The notes beneath the pieces were generated by a model. It was not told the origin of the DNA. It worked only from the letters and a program-made list of their open reading frames with translations, and did not search any database. Positions 18,971 through 27,476 of a stretch of DNA of 64,000 bases are shown piece by piece. Both the position numbers and the translations under genes were made by a program. Origin of the DNA: Bradyrhizobium sp. Ec3.3 (lineage in GTDB: Bacteria; Pseudomonadota; Alphaproteobacteria; Rhizobiales; Xanthobacteraceae); assembly GCF_000472925.1 (NCBI RefSeq), contig NZ_AXAS01000033.1:53321-117320 (forward strand). Direction: 5' to 3'. Each line of letters starts with the position of its first letter. Positions within the stretch are counted from its first letter, which is position 1.

Positions 18971-20878
18971 CTACGCGTACACCACCTCATGCCGCATCAC
19001 GAACGGATCGAGCAGCTTGTGCACCTCGCTTGCCGCCGCCTCCCGCTTGCCTTCCGGCACATTCGCGATCGTCACAGTCGCGATCGAGCCGTGGCTGCCA
19101 TGGGCGCCGACCTTTACCCTGCAGTCGAGGCCCTTCTCGGTGAGCGGGGTGAGCACCTTGGCAAATACGCGCTGGGCTGCGTCCCAGCGCAGTTGCGGCT
19201 TGAATACCTTGCCGACGCCGGTGACGGGCATCGGATCGATCGGAATGATCTGCACGGGCACGGCGGCGCGTTCGGGCGTGCGCTCGCGCACCCAGCTCTC
19301 CAGCTCGCCCGGCTCGACCTTCGCGCCCGGCTTGAGCTGCACGTAACCGACGGGGAGCTCGCCGGCATAGGCGTCGGGCTGGCCGACCACGGCGGCAAAG
19401 CCGACGGCCGGATGCTGGAACATGATCTCCTCGATCGGTGCCGGATCGATGTTGTGACCGCCGCGGATCACGAGGTCCTTGGCGCGGCCGGTGATCCAGA
19501 GATGGCCGTCCGCATCGAGCCGGCCGAGATCGCCGGAATTGACCCAGACCTCGTCGACGAACGCGCCCGTGTTGTGGGCATCGTTGAGATAGCCGCCGAA
19601 CACGCCGGGCCCGGCCATGATCACGACGCCGATCTCGTCCACGGCGCAGTCGCGCTCGAGTCGTCCCCCGGCGTCGAGCCTGACGATGCGCACGCGCGAG
19701 TAAGGCATCGGCAGGCCCACCGAGCCGAGGCGGATGGGGCGGTCCGGATAGGCCATGGTGTGCACGCTCGAGGTCTCGGTCATGCCGTAGACCTCGACCA
19801 CCGGGAGCTTCAGCTTGTCCTGGATCGCGGAGCCGACCGCGACCGGAATCGCCGAGCCGCCACCCGCGGCAAATTTCAGGCTCGAAATGTCGGCGCCAGC
19901 CGGCGGTACGGCAAGCGTTGCCGCAAGCACGGTCGGCACGCTCGACAGCGCCTCCGGCTTGAAGCGTTCGACGAGCTGCCAGATGTTCTTCACCGCATTG
20001 GGATTGCGCCAGCCAGGCGGTGACAGCACCACGAGGCACCCGCTACCCGCGAGCGTCGTCAGCACCTGCGTCAGCGAGCCTCCGACGTGAAACAGCGGCA
20101 TGCCGAACAGCAGGTTGCCGCCCGGCTTCGACTTCAGCAGCAGGTTGAGCCCCCACGCCTGATAGACTTGGTTGGCATGGGTGTGGCGTACGAGCTTTGG
20201 CGTGCCGGTGGTGCCGCCGGTGTGGAAATAGGCCGCGATGTCGCCGCCCAGAATCTTGCGGCCACCGACGAGCTGGTCCGCCGGCTGCTGCTTGATGAGA
20301 TCGTTGAAGGCGAAGATGCCGTTCGCGGGATCGCCGCCGCCACCCACCTGCACGATCGCCTTGAGGCGCTTCAAGGACGGGCGGATCTGCTCGACCTTCT
20401 GCCAGATGTCGGTACCGGGCACGGGGCCGAGCGCCACCAGGATCGTGGTGTTGGCAGCCTCCAGGATCTCCGCGATCTGATGTGGCTCCAGCAGCGGATT
20501 GACGGGATTGGCGATGCCGGTGGCCTCCGCCGCGAACAGCGTCACGAAAGCGTCCGGCAGCAGCGGCAGCATGAAGCTGATGACGTCGTCTTTGCCCGCA
20601 CCCAGCGCGTGAAACATGTTGGCGGCCTGCGTGACGCGCTCGACGAAATCCCCGTGCGAGATGATCAGCGGCGCATCGGCGGGATCGGCATTGGGCAGGA
20701 ACTGGATCGCCGGCGCATCGGGATTCCGGGCCGCCCCGAGCCTGATCGCATCATAGGTGCTTTCGGCCGCGATGCGCTCCGCGTAAGGCACCCGCTCCAG
20801 GGCACGGACCTGCTCGTCCGTGGCCAATTCCGGATAGTCCTCGCCGATGATCCGATCGAGCGCGTGAATGCCCGCCAT
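18971..20878 (-). CDS. Acyl-CoA synthetase (AMP-forming)
   Basis: The 635-residue enzyme belongs to the ANL adenylating superfamily. Visible motifs are the P-loop YFHTGGTTGTPKLVRHTH, VYGMTETS, the hinge region WITGRAKDLVIRGGHNIDP, and a C-terminal Lys in PVTGVGKVFKP that should catalyse adenylation. Such enzymes activate a carboxylic acid with ATP and transfer it to CoA. The start ATG at 20878 has GGGAGGA upstream. Chain-length preference is not readable. It stands alone; no beta-oxidation or polyketide genes flank it. Confidence 0.95.
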   Translation of the reverse strand: MAGIHALDRIIGEDYPELATDEQVRALERVPYAERIAAESTYDAIRLGAARNPDAPAIQFLPNADPADAPLIISHGDFVERVTQAANMFHALGAGKDDVISFMLPLLPDAFVTLFAAEATGIANPVNPLLEPHQIAEILEAANTTILVALGPVPGTDIWQKVEQIRPSLKRLKAIVQVGGGGDPANGIFAFNDLIKQQPADQLVGGRKILGGDIAAYFHTGGTTGTPKLVRHTHANQVYQAWGLNLLLKSKPGGNLLFGMPLFHVGGSLTQVLTTLAGSGCLVVLSPPGWRNPNAVKNIWQLVERFKPEALSSVPTVLAATLAVPPAGADISSLKFAAGGGSAIPVAVGSAIQDKLKLPVVEVYGMTETSSVHTMAYPDRPIRLGSVGLPMPYSRVRIVRLDAGGRLERDCAVDEIGVVIMAGPGVFGGYLNDAHNTGAFVDEVWVNSGDLGRLDADGHLWITGRAKDLVIRGGHNIDPAPIEEIMFQHPAVGFAAVVGQPDAYAGELPVGYVQLKPGAKVEPGELESWVRERTPERAAVPVQIIPIDPMPVTGVGKVFKPQLRWDAAQRVFAKVLTPLTEKGLDCRVKVGAHGSHGSIATVTIANVPEGKREAAASEVHKLLDPFVMRHEVVYA

Positions 20879-21315
20879 TCCGTCCGTCCTCCCTCATGTC
20901 CAGTGCCCGCCTGGCTTGTTTGAGTTTGCTTTCAGGCGGGGCCCGATCCGCCCGCGCGGATCAGGAGCTGACAGAATGATCGATGATTTGGCCGCCGTCC
21001 ATGCCCCGATCGCTCGCTGGCGACGAGACAGAGGCTCTCAGCCACCGGAAGTCGCTCCGCTGTGGTAGTCCGGACGCGTGCGACGGCCAGTCGCAGTTCG
21101 CCTTGGGAAAGAAATCGCCGCGGCCTTCCGGCGTCATGTCCACCAGCGACAGCCGGGTTCCGGACGTGCCTGTACCCACTCGTCGAAACGTGGCGGCCTT
21201 CACCGGGCGAGGGGTGATTTGGCGATTGAACCTCCTTTGCCGGCAGGGGGACCAAGGGACTGAGGTTACGACTGAAGTTTCGTGGCAGACGCCGTCTGCC
21301 GGAAGAGAGAACGCC
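20879..21315. other. 437-bp gap between divergent genes
   Basis: It separates the acyl-CoA synthetase (minus) from the SecD-like gene (plus). A minus-strand frame here (DMTPEGRGDFFPKANC and WPSHASGLPQRSDF) reads partly like protein, but it runs into the antisense of the SecD-like gene and has no start or family, so it may be a decayed gene remnant. Promoters for both flanking genes must lie here; I could not pick them out. Confidence 0.3.
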
Positions 21316-22434
21316 ATGACCATCGACGTGAGTGCTTTTGGACGCAGGACGAGCGCCGGGTCGACCGGGCTGATCGCGGCTCTCGTCGTCGCCGCCGCAG
21401 TTGCCGCCCCCCTGCGCGCGGCGCTCGCCGAGGATGCACCACCGGTCGACAAGATGCGCGCCAAGATCGGAGCCTTCGCCGAAAAGGCGATCGCGCAACA
21501 GGGCGGCTCGCGCATGGTGTTCAAGGTCGACGCCGGCGCCTTGCGCGAGCGGACGGTGAACGATCTGCGCGACGACGTCTATCGCATCGTGCACGACGGC
21601 CGGGTCCCCTTCTCCGGCCTTGCGATCCGCGACGGCGGCGTCGAGGTCAAGATCGCCGAGCCGAAGGACCGCGACCGCGTGCTCGCCAAGCTGACCGCCG
21701 CCAAGGACTACCCGCCGATCCCCGGCAGCCCGGTGACCGTTGCCGACGCCGGCAACGGACAGATCAGGCTCACGCCGACGGACGCCGCCTTCGCTGCCTA
21801 TCTGCGCGACCTGGTCGACCGGTCCATGACCATGATCGATCAGCGCCTGTACGACATCGACATCAAGCCGGCCGGCGTGCTGCCTGATGGGACCGACCGC
21901 ATTCGCCTGGTGCTGCCGGGCGTCGCCGATCCCGATCGCGTCGCTGCGCTGTTCGCAAAGAAGGTGCGGGTCAGCTTCCGCATGGTGGATATTTCGACGT
22001 CTTCCCAGGACGCCCTGAAGGATTCCCTGCCCGCAGGCTCCGAAGTCCTCTACGGCTTCAAGGACAACACGCCTTGGCTCGTGCTGAAGGAGAGCCTGCT
22101 CGAAGGCGACGACCTCAGCGATGCCGCGCCCGGCTACGACTCCAGGACCCACGCCCCGATCGTGAACTTCCGCTTCAACGCCCGCGGCCAGCGGCGCTTC
22201 GCCCATGCCACCGAGGACAATGTCGGGAAGCCGTTTGCCATCGTGCTCGACGACAAGGTGCTCTCGGCCCCCATCATCCGTGAGCCGATCACCGGTGGAC
22301 AGGGGCAGATTTCAGGAAACTTCACCGTTCAAGAGGCCAGCAGCGTCGCCAGCAAGCTGGTCGCCGCGGCACTTCCCGGACGTCTGACGCTGGTCGAGCA
22401 GCGGGTCGTGGAGCCAAGCGGCGCGAGCCGCTAA
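21316..22434 (+). CDS. SecD P1-head-like periplasmic protein without translocase membrane domain
   Basis: The start ATG at 21316 (GAGAG upstream) gives a 372-residue protein with an N-terminal signal/anchor (about 15-38). The central and C-terminal parts match the periplasmic head of SecD: IRLVLPGVADPDRVAALFAKKVRVSFRMVD, then IVNFRFNARGQRRFAHATEDNVGKPFAIVLDDKVLSAP and IREPITGGQGQISGNF. True SecD continues with about six membrane helices; here the protein ends at residue 372 with no further helix. It is therefore a free-standing periplasmic SecD-like protein. It converges with the curlin-like gene cluster (16-bp gap). A folding or export-assistance role is inference. Confidence 0.85.
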   Translation: MTIDVSAFGRRTSAGSTGLIAALVVAAAVAAPLRAALAEDAPPVDKMRAKIGAFAEKAIAQQGGSRMVFKVDAGALRERTVNDLRDDVYRIVHDGRVPFSGLAIRDGGVEVKIAEPKDRDRVLAKLTAAKDYPPIPGSPVTVADAGNGQIRLTPTDAAFAAYLRDLVDRSMTMIDQRLYDIDIKPAGVLPDGTDRIRLVLPGVADPDRVAALFAKKVRVSFRMVDISTSSQDALKDSLPAGSEVLYGFKDNTPWLVLKESLLEGDDLSDAAPGYDSRTHAPIVNFRFNARGQRRFAHATEDNVGKPFAIVLDDKVLSAPIIREPITGGQGQISGNFTVQEASSVASKLVAAALPGRLTLVEQRVVEPSGASR

Positions 22435-22450
22435 AGCGGCGTCTCGGTCT

Positions 22451-22750
22451 TCATTGCCCGGAGTGGCTCCGCAACCATTCGCGCAAGGCGGGCGGGAGGT
22501 CCGCCGGATTCGTACTCTGGGTCACGACCGCGGTGTTTCCGCCGCTCTTGCGGTAGACGGTCGTGCGCCCAGGCTCTTTCTCGATCCGCACTTCTGCTTG
22601 CGCGGGATCGCCGCTTTGGGTGATCACCATCTGGCCGTTGGCATCCTGCACGATCGTCGTATGGCCGTCTCCATCGCTGCCCGCCGACGCCGGCCCCGTT
22701 CCGCTCGACACCATCATCACCACTCCTGCTGCAAACAGAACGAGCTTCAT
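22451..22750 (-). CDS. Small secreted protein at end of curlin-repeat cluster
   Basis: ATG 22750 has AGAGG upstream and yields a 99-residue precursor with a clear signal peptide (MKLVLFAAGVVMMVSSGTGPASA). The mature part is polar with HTTIVQDANGQMVITQSGDP and GGNTAVVTQSTNP, which echo the Q/N/T-rich style of its neighbours without the regular 11-residue period. It lies 17 bp after the last curlin-repeat gene on the same strand, so it is probably the final gene of that operon. It could be an assembly factor or minor subunit; the family is not recognised. Confidence 0.7.
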   Translation of the reverse strand: MKLVLFAAGVVMMVSSGTGPASAGSDGDGHTTIVQDANGQMVITQSGDPAQAEVRIEKEPGRTTVYRKSGGNTAVVTQSTNPADLPPALREWLRSHSGQ

Positions 22751-22767
22751 GCGCGTGCCTCTTGCGA

Positions 22768-23217
22768 TCACCGCCCGAACTGGAAGATGGCGGCCCAGTT
22801 GAAGCGACCGAACTGACTGACGGCGCCGGTATTCATGTCGCCAACCTGCACAAGCAGTGTGTTCGTGGCATTACCCATCTGCATGACGTTCGCCGTGTTG
22901 TTCACGCCCAGCTGACCGATCGCCGCACTCGTCGTTCCACCGGTCTGCATGACGTTAGCATAATTGGTTGCTCCGGTCTGGATGATAGTGGCATCGACCG
23001 GACCCGTGCCGCCGAGTTGGATGACCCGCGCGAAATTGAACTGCCTGTTTTCCTCGACCAGGGCCGGCTGCTGATCATTGCCGAACCCGAAGACCGTCTC
23101 GACGCTGATCTTGCCGGCGGACAAGCCGGTCTTGATTGTGCCGGCGGATGCTGCGGTACTCGCCGCGACTGCGGCGGCGATCGCGGTCGCCGCCCAAATG
23201 TGACTGCGCAATCTCAT
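22768..23217 (-). CDS. Curlin-repeat (CsgA/CsgB-like) secreted protein
   Basis: The 149-residue precursor has a signal peptide (cleavage near residue 25) and then eight Q-x-G motifs at residues 67, 80, 91, 102, 113, 124, 135 and 146. The last seven lie exactly 11 residues apart, matching the half-repeat of curlin (Q-x-G-x-x-N-x-A). In curli each such unit forms one strand-turn of an amyloid beta-solenoid. This is the most regular of four related genes in a row. A role as a fibre subunit or nucleator in an extracellular amyloid is inferred from the repeat. Confidence 0.82.
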   Translation of the reverse strand: MRLRSHIWAATAIAAAVAASTAASAGTIKTGLSAGKISVETVFGFGNDQQPALVEENRQFNFARVIQLGGTGPVDATIIQTGATNYANVMQTGGTTSAAIGQLGVNNTANVMQMGNATNTLLVQVGDMNTGAVSQFGRFNWAAIFQFGR

Positions 23218-23257
23218 GAGATCTTTCTCCCGGCAGTTCCGAACGGGGGTTCGGATC

Positions 23258-23602
23258 TCACGGACTGGTCTGGGTGACGTGCGACGTGTTGTTCAGGCCG
23301 ACTTGGCCAACGAACCCGGAATTCAAGCTCCCGAATTGGGAGAGCGACGCGCTATTCGTCCCGCCAAATTGCAGGATGCCGGTGGCGTTGTTGCTGCCGG
23401 TCTGGGTGACGGTCGCGCTGGTCGTGCCGCCGACCATGAATATGCCGGCCATGTTGGTCGAACTGCTCTGGTTCAGGACGACCGGCGGCCCGTTGACCGA
23501 GACGATCGTCTTGATGTCGGCGCTTTGCGCCCGTGCCGGGCCGCTCGCCATGCAACAGGAGACGAGAGCTGCCATCGCAGCGACCACAAGATGCTTGTTC
23601 AT
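23258..23602 (-). CDS. Curlin-repeat secreted protein, second copy
   Basis: ATG 23602 follows GGAGG; a few upstream codons are open but lack a ribosome site. The 114-residue precursor has a signal peptide (to about residue 25) and repeat positions at 45, 56, 67, 78, 89, 100 and 111, a perfect 11-residue period. Position 56 has Met in place of Gln (MVGGTTSA). Sequence blocks such as TQTGSNNATGILQFGGTN are typical curlin half-repeats. It sits 40 bp upstream of the next repeat gene, so the two are probably co-transcribed. Confidence 0.8.
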   Translation of the reverse strand: MNKHLVVAAMAALVSCCMASGPARAQSADIKTIVSVNGPPVVLNQSSSTNMAGIFMVGGTTSATVTQTGSNNATGILQFGGTNSASLSQFGSLNSGFVGQVGLNNTSHVTQTSP

Positions 23603-23646
23603 CACATGCCTCCACATTAGTGCCGAGATCTCGGCGCGACCTCAGC

Positions 23647-24039
23647 TCACGGAGCTGCCTGAAGGATGGTGGAGCCGTTCACAATCCCGATCTGGCCCAC
23701 GGCGGCCGCGTTGTTCAAGCCGATCTGACCGATCAGGCTCGTGTTGGAGCCGCCGACCTGACCGACCGCGGCATTGTTGGTCGCGGTGGGCGTCGTGCCA
23801 CCCTGTCCGATCGTCGCCGAGTTGACCGAGGACAGCGATCCCAACTGCACGCTCGTCGCCTGGTTGGTCGCACCGAATTGCAGCGTCGTTGCAGTGTTGT
23901 TCACCGGGCCGCTCTGCGTCGTAGACGAGGTATTCGTGGTACCGAACTGCAACACTTGGACCGTGTTGTCAGCTTTGGCCTCGATAGAGGTCAACGCGAC
24001 GACCATGACGGCCGTTGCGACTAGATAATTGATCCGCAT
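23647..24039 (-). CDS. Curlin-repeat secreted protein, third copy
   Basis: ATG 24039 follows GGAGG eight bases upstream and starts a signal peptide (MRINYLVATAVMVVALTSIEAKA). The 130-residue precursor has Q-x-G-type repeat positions at 31, 42, 54, 65, 79, 94, 105, 116 and 127. The period is 11 at both ends, with longer spacings in the middle (GQGGTTPTATNN). It resembles the fourth copy in its start (ADNTVQVLQFGTTN versus ADNTATTFQFGAVN), indicating duplication. Function as an amyloid-like subunit is inference from the repeat class. Confidence 0.78.
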   Translation of the reverse strand: MRINYLVATAVMVVALTSIEAKADNTVQVLQFGTTNTSSTTQSGPVNNTATTLQFGATNQATSVQLGSLSSVNSATIGQGGTTPTATNNAAVGQVGGSNTSLIGQIGLNNAAAVGQIGIVNGSTILQAAP

Positions 24040-24164
24040 GTGACTTCCTCCGTCAATAGTAGCTGGCCGATCCGCTCGTTGCATCAACGAGCCTGATCGC
24101 AATAATTTGGAATATGGCCCGGGCGCGCCGCGCTGTGACGCGCCCAGGTAGGTCCGGGGCTGGC

Positions 24165-24551
24165 TTAGTGCTGCGTAATGGTGCTGGAGTTCACGCCGAG
24201 GCCGATCTGCCCAACGGCAGCGAAGTTGTTCGGAAGGCCACCGATCGAGGACTGGCTGATTCCGCTGGTGTTGTTGCCGGTCGCAACCTGTCCGGTGACA
24301 GCGGCGTTCGCGGCGCCGACCTGGGTCACCGAGCTGGTGTTGTTGAGCGAAGGCGTGGTCGTGCCCTGCAGGGTAAGCGCGCCGTTCACGATGCCGACCT
24401 GAGTGGTCGTCGAGCTGTCGTTCACGTGGCCCTGCTGGTTCACGGAGGAGCCGTTCACGGCGCCAAACTGGAAGGTGGTCGCCGTATTGTCGGCGCGGGC
24501 GCCGGCGGTGAGAGCGAAGAGCGCGACGGAAGCGAGAATCAACTTACGCAT
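24165..24551 (-). CDS. Curlin-repeat secreted protein, fourth copy
   Basis: ATG 24551, with AAGGG upstream, gives a 128-residue precursor with a signal peptide ending near ALTAGARA. Repeat glutamines fall at 28, 39, 51, 62, 77, 88, 100, 115 and 127, so the 11-residue period is kept in part and interrupted by 12- and 15-residue steps. It is the first of the four repeat genes and follows the FixJ-type regulator gene by 129 bp on the same strand, with a promoter-like sequence in between. It is probably the promoter-proximal member of the fibre operon. Confidence 0.78.
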   Translation of the reverse strand: MRKLILASVALFALTAGARADNTATTFQFGAVNGSSVNQQGHVNDSSTTTQVGIVNGALTLQGTTTPSLNNTSSVTQVGAANAAVTGQVATGNNTSGISQSSIGGLPNNFAAVGQIGLGVNSSTITQH

Positions 24552-24571
24552 GGAGTATCCCTTTCGTGCCA

Positions 24572-24600
24572 AGGTTAGCGGTGAGCGATGTCGTATGCAA
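24572..24600 (-). promoter_or_regulatory. Candidate sigma70-type promoter for curlin-repeat operon
   Basis: On the minus strand TTGCAT is followed after 17 bases by TAACCT, ending about 20 bases before the start codon of the first repeat gene. Both boxes are imperfect, so this is a weak call based on spacing and location. Confidence 0.3.
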
Positions 24601-24680
24601 AACTCTGCGACATCATGCGGGATACTCTGAACCGTCGAGGCGGCGCCTGATAGACTGAGGTTCATGCTAGTCCGGACGGA

Positions 24681-25358
24681 CTAGATGCCGCGTGCGAATT
24701 CGGCTCCATTCAATGCGACGGCGCCGTGACGTGTCGTCGCAACGTTCGGCCTGATGCTGTCGACGAGCCTCACCACCTCGATGGGTGAACGCAGCTGCAG
24801 CTTCCGCATCATGCGGGCGCGGTGCACCTTCACCGTCACCTCGCTGACATTCAGCCTGGCCGCGATCTGCTTGGCGACGAGTCCCTCCGCCATCAGCAGC
24901 AATATGTCGCGCTCGCGCCCCGTCAGCTCCTCGAAGCGCTGCCGGGCATGGCGCACGACGAGCTCGCGCTCGAGCCGCCTGCGGTCACGCTCCACGCCGA
25001 GCCGCACCGCATCGAGAATCTCCTGCTCGCGAAATGGCTTGGGCAAAAATTCCACCGCACCACGCTTCATCGCTTCCACCGAGATGCGGATGTCCGAATG
25101 GCCGCTGATGAACACGATCGGAACCGAGACCCCCGAATCGGCCAGCATCCGCTGCAAATCGAGCCCGGTTGGCGAGGTGCCGGGAAAGCGAACGTCGAGC
25201 ACCAGGCACGACGGGCCATCGGAGAGTTGCTCCACCAAGAATTCGTCAGTCGAGCCGAACAGCTTCACCTCGAGCCCGGCGTCATGGCAGAGATCTGCAA
25301 GGGCACTCCTTATTTGCTCGTCATCGTCAATCACGTAAATCGTTGCCGGGCTACCCAT
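24681..25358 (-). CDS. FixJ-type response regulator
   Basis: The 225-residue protein has a receiver (DDDE at 11-14, acceptor Asp55 in CLVLDVRFPG, Lys in LPKPF) and a LuxR-type HTH (about 145-205: LTGRERDILLLMAEGLVAKQIA, LNVSEVTVKVHRARM). This is the FixJ/NodW style of regulator. No partner histidine kinase is adjacent, so it is an orphan here. It lies directly upstream of four curlin-repeat genes on the same strand and divergent from a MacAB-type exporter, which makes both sets plausible targets. Confidence 0.93.
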   Translation of the reverse strand: MGSPATIYVIDDDEQIRSALADLCHDAGLEVKLFGSTDEFLVEQLSDGPSCLVLDVRFPGTSPTGLDLQRMLADSGVSVPIVFISGHSDIRISVEAMKRGAVEFLPKPFREQEILDAVRLGVERDRRRLERELVVRHARQRFEELTGRERDILLLMAEGLVAKQIAARLNVSEVTVKVHRARMMRKLQLRSPIEVVRLVDSIRPNVATTRHGAVALNGAEFARGI

Positions 25359-26045
25359 GACTCAAAGTCTCCTTGTCCTATAACTTTTTGTCGTGAGAAC
25401 CGATCGCCGCTGGGTTCCCTCACACGCAATCAACCAACCATCCTAGTGCAGCGGCGTGACATTGCTGTGGGCCAGTTCACACTTCCTGCGCTGTGGGCCA
25501 GTTCACACTTCTGCGCTCCTTCCCCTCGATGCGACAGATCGATGACAACGCGCCGCATGTGCAGGCGTCGAAACACTGCGTCGCATTCGACGATGATCAT
25601 TAAGCTTGGTCTTGCGTGAGATCACGGCATCGCCGACGACATGACGCAGCGTTGCGGATGCGGAAGGCCGCGCTTTCGTGCAACGAATGTGCTGAAGCCG
25701 CCGCCGTGTCGCACATGTACTCATGGTGCGCTCTCATACACGAGCAGAAATCAGTACGCTCCCACCAGCGCATATCCCCTCTCCACCATAGCACATCTTA
25801 CAATTAGTGATTGAAAAAGATCGATTCTGAAGCTGCGTCGTATCCCGAAGTATATCCAACATCCCAAAAGTGGCGGATCGGCGGCTCACAACTTGACGTT
25901 TGTTTCATGGAGCGCACACGTCCAGGGGCCTAGAACCGACGACATATTGCTGGACCGTCAAGCGAGAGCGCAGAAATTGCTACCTGTGCGTGAGGGTGCG
26001 AATTGTGCCTGACGGTCTTCTTTTTGATAAGGCCGGGGTTTCAAT
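25359..26045. other. 687-bp divergent intergenic region with tandem repeat
   Basis: This is the longest gene-free stretch in the window. It separates the FixJ-type regulator (minus) from the macA-like gene (plus) and is AT-richer than its surroundings. It holds a near-perfect tandem duplication at 25464-25514. Short frames inside it lack ribosome sites and coherent sequence, so I do not call a gene. It must carry the divergent promoters, and it may include remnants of an insertion sequence end. Confidence 0.45.
25464..25514. repeat. Tandem 26/25-bp direct repeat
   Basis: Two copies of GCTGTGGGCCAGTTCACACT plus a short tail stand head to tail (25464-25489 and 25490-25514); the second lacks one C. 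Repeated GTGGGCCAGTTCACACT-type sequence is reminiscent of the multiple terminal repeats of IS21-like elements, but no transposase is adjacent. It could also be a doubled regulator site. Confidence 0.6.
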
Positions 26046-27476
26046 ATGCGTTTTGTGCCAATCCTCGTTGCGTTGGGTGGCGTGTCCGCACTTGCGGCGG
26101 CTTTTGCCATCGACCCCGCCGGTGTGCGCTCTTCGACGACCTGGATCGCAAACGAAGCCGGACACGCCTATCGCGCAACCACACAGGCCATCCTGCCCGC
26201 CCTACACGAAACGCCGACCTTCGGCTCCGACCCGCTGATGTTCCGCTACGCCTCGATCCAGCGCGGCAGCATCGAGCAGACGATCACGGTGACCGGCGCG
26301 CTTCAGCCGGTGAAGACGATCGAGGTGGGCTCGCAACTGTCGGGGCAGATCTCGAAGGTCTACGTCGACTTCAACGACAATGTGCGGAAGGACCAGCCGC
26401 TGGCGCAGATCGACCCGCGGAGCTTTGCGGCCAAGGTCGACGAAGCCAAGGCGGCGATCGAGATGGCGCGCGCCAATGTCGAGCTGGAACAGGCCAAGCT
26501 CGACCGCGGCAAGATCGACCTGGAGAATGCGAAGGGTACAAGGGCGGTGCTGTCGGCCAAGCTCGACAGTGCCCAGGCCGTGAAGGCGTCGGCGCAGCGG
26601 ACCCTCCAGCGGAAATTGGCGTTGCAGTCGCAGAACGTGGTGGCAACCACGACGGTCGAGGATGCGCAGACCGATTTCACCGCGCGTCTCGCACAGGAGC
26701 GCGAGGCGGAGGTCCTCGTGACGCTGAACGCCTACGCCGTCGAAGGCGCCACCGCCGATGTGCGCCGGATCGAGGCCGAACTCCAGCAGGCGAGGACGGC
26801 GGTGCCGGAGAAGGAGGCCATCCTCCGCGCCGCCGAGGCCGATCTCGACCGCACCATCATCCGCTCGCCGATCGACGGTGTGGTCGTCGGCCGGTTCATC
26901 AACGAGGGCCAGACGCTCGCGGTCGGCCTCGAGGCGAGAACCGCCTTCCTCGTGGCGCACCGGCTCGAGGACATGGAAATCCACGCCCAGGTCGATGAGG
27001 CGGATATCGGACGCATCGCCGCCGGCCAGCGGGCACACTTCACGGTCGATTCCTATCCCGACCGCCGCTTCGAAGCGATCGTGCGACAGGTCCGCAAGGC
27101 GCCGCAGACCCAGCAGCACGTGGTCACCTATACCGTCGTGCTGTCGACCTCCAATCTCGACGGCGCACTGCTTCCCGGCATGACCGCCCTCGTCAAGATC
27201 GTGGTCGACCGCCAGGACGACGTTCTGAAGGTACCGGTCGCAGCGCTGCGCTTCCAGCCGAGCGGCACGCAGCCATCGACGCCCCAAAGCCGTGACGGCG
27301 TATGGCTGCGCATGCCCTCGGGTTCGCTCAAGCGCATCGCGGTCACAGTCGGCACCGACGGTGCCGAGCAGGTCGCGCTCAAGAGCGGCGACTTGACGGA
27401 AGGCAGCCAGGTCGCGGTCGGACAGGCGATCCGGCCTGCGGGCATGGAGCTCCTCGGAATAAGGTTCGGATCATGA
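26046..27476 (+). CDS. macA: MacA-like periplasmic adaptor of an efflux/export pump
   Basis: The 476-residue protein is a membrane-fusion (HlyD/RND-adaptor) protein. It has an N-terminal anchor (about 3-21), a biotinyl-lipoyl half motif (VTGALQPVKTIEVGSQLSGQ), a long alpha-helical hairpin (about 115-265) and the second lipoyl half with IIRSPIDGVVVGRFINEGQ. It then has beta-barrel and membrane-proximal domains (TVDSYPDRRFEAIV, LLPGMTALVKIVV). Its stop overlaps the start of the ATPase gene (ATGA), and the permease follows with another ATGA overlap, so the three form one translational unit. Such adaptors link an ABC transporter to an outer-membrane TolC channel. No TolC gene is in view. Confidence 0.93.
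   Translation: MRFVPILVALGGVSALAAAFAIDPAGVRSSTTWIANEAGHAYRATTQAILPALHETPTFGSDPLMFRYASIQRGSIEQTITVTGALQPVKTIEVGSQLSGQISKVYVDFNDNVRKDQPLAQIDPRSFAAKVDEAKAAIEMARANVELEQAKLDRGKIDLENAKGTRAVLSAKLDSAQAVKASAQRTLQRKLALQSQNVVATTTVEDAQTDFTARLAQEREAEVLVTLNAYAVEGATADVRRIEAELQQARTAVPEKEAILRAAEADLDRTIIRSPIDGVVVGRFINEGQTLAVGLEARTAFLVAHRLEDMEIHAQVDEADIGRIAAGQRAHFTVDSYPDRRFEAIVRQVRKAPQTQQHVVTYTVVLSTSNLDGALLPGMTALVKIVVDRQDDVLKVPVAALRFQPSGTQPSTPQSRDGVWLRMPSGSLKRIAVTVGTDGAEQVALKSGDLTEGSQVAVGQAIRPAGMELLGIRFGS

Noticed and set aside
20961..21524. Minus-strand frame in the gap before the SecD-like gene
   Set aside because: Part of it looks protein-like, but it runs into the antisense of the SecD-like gene, has no ribosome site and no recognisable family; a decayed remnant is the most I can say.
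21316..22434. Annotation as a true SecD translocase subunit
   Set aside because: It lacks the C-terminal membrane helices, so it cannot function as the normal SecD.
25464..25514. Tandem repeat considered as a CRISPR array
   Set aside because: Only two copies stand directly head to tail with no spacer, and no cas genes are near.
25616..25807. Small plus-strand frame of 63 codons in the 687-bp gap
   Set aside because: No ribosome site, irregular composition and no resemblance to known families.
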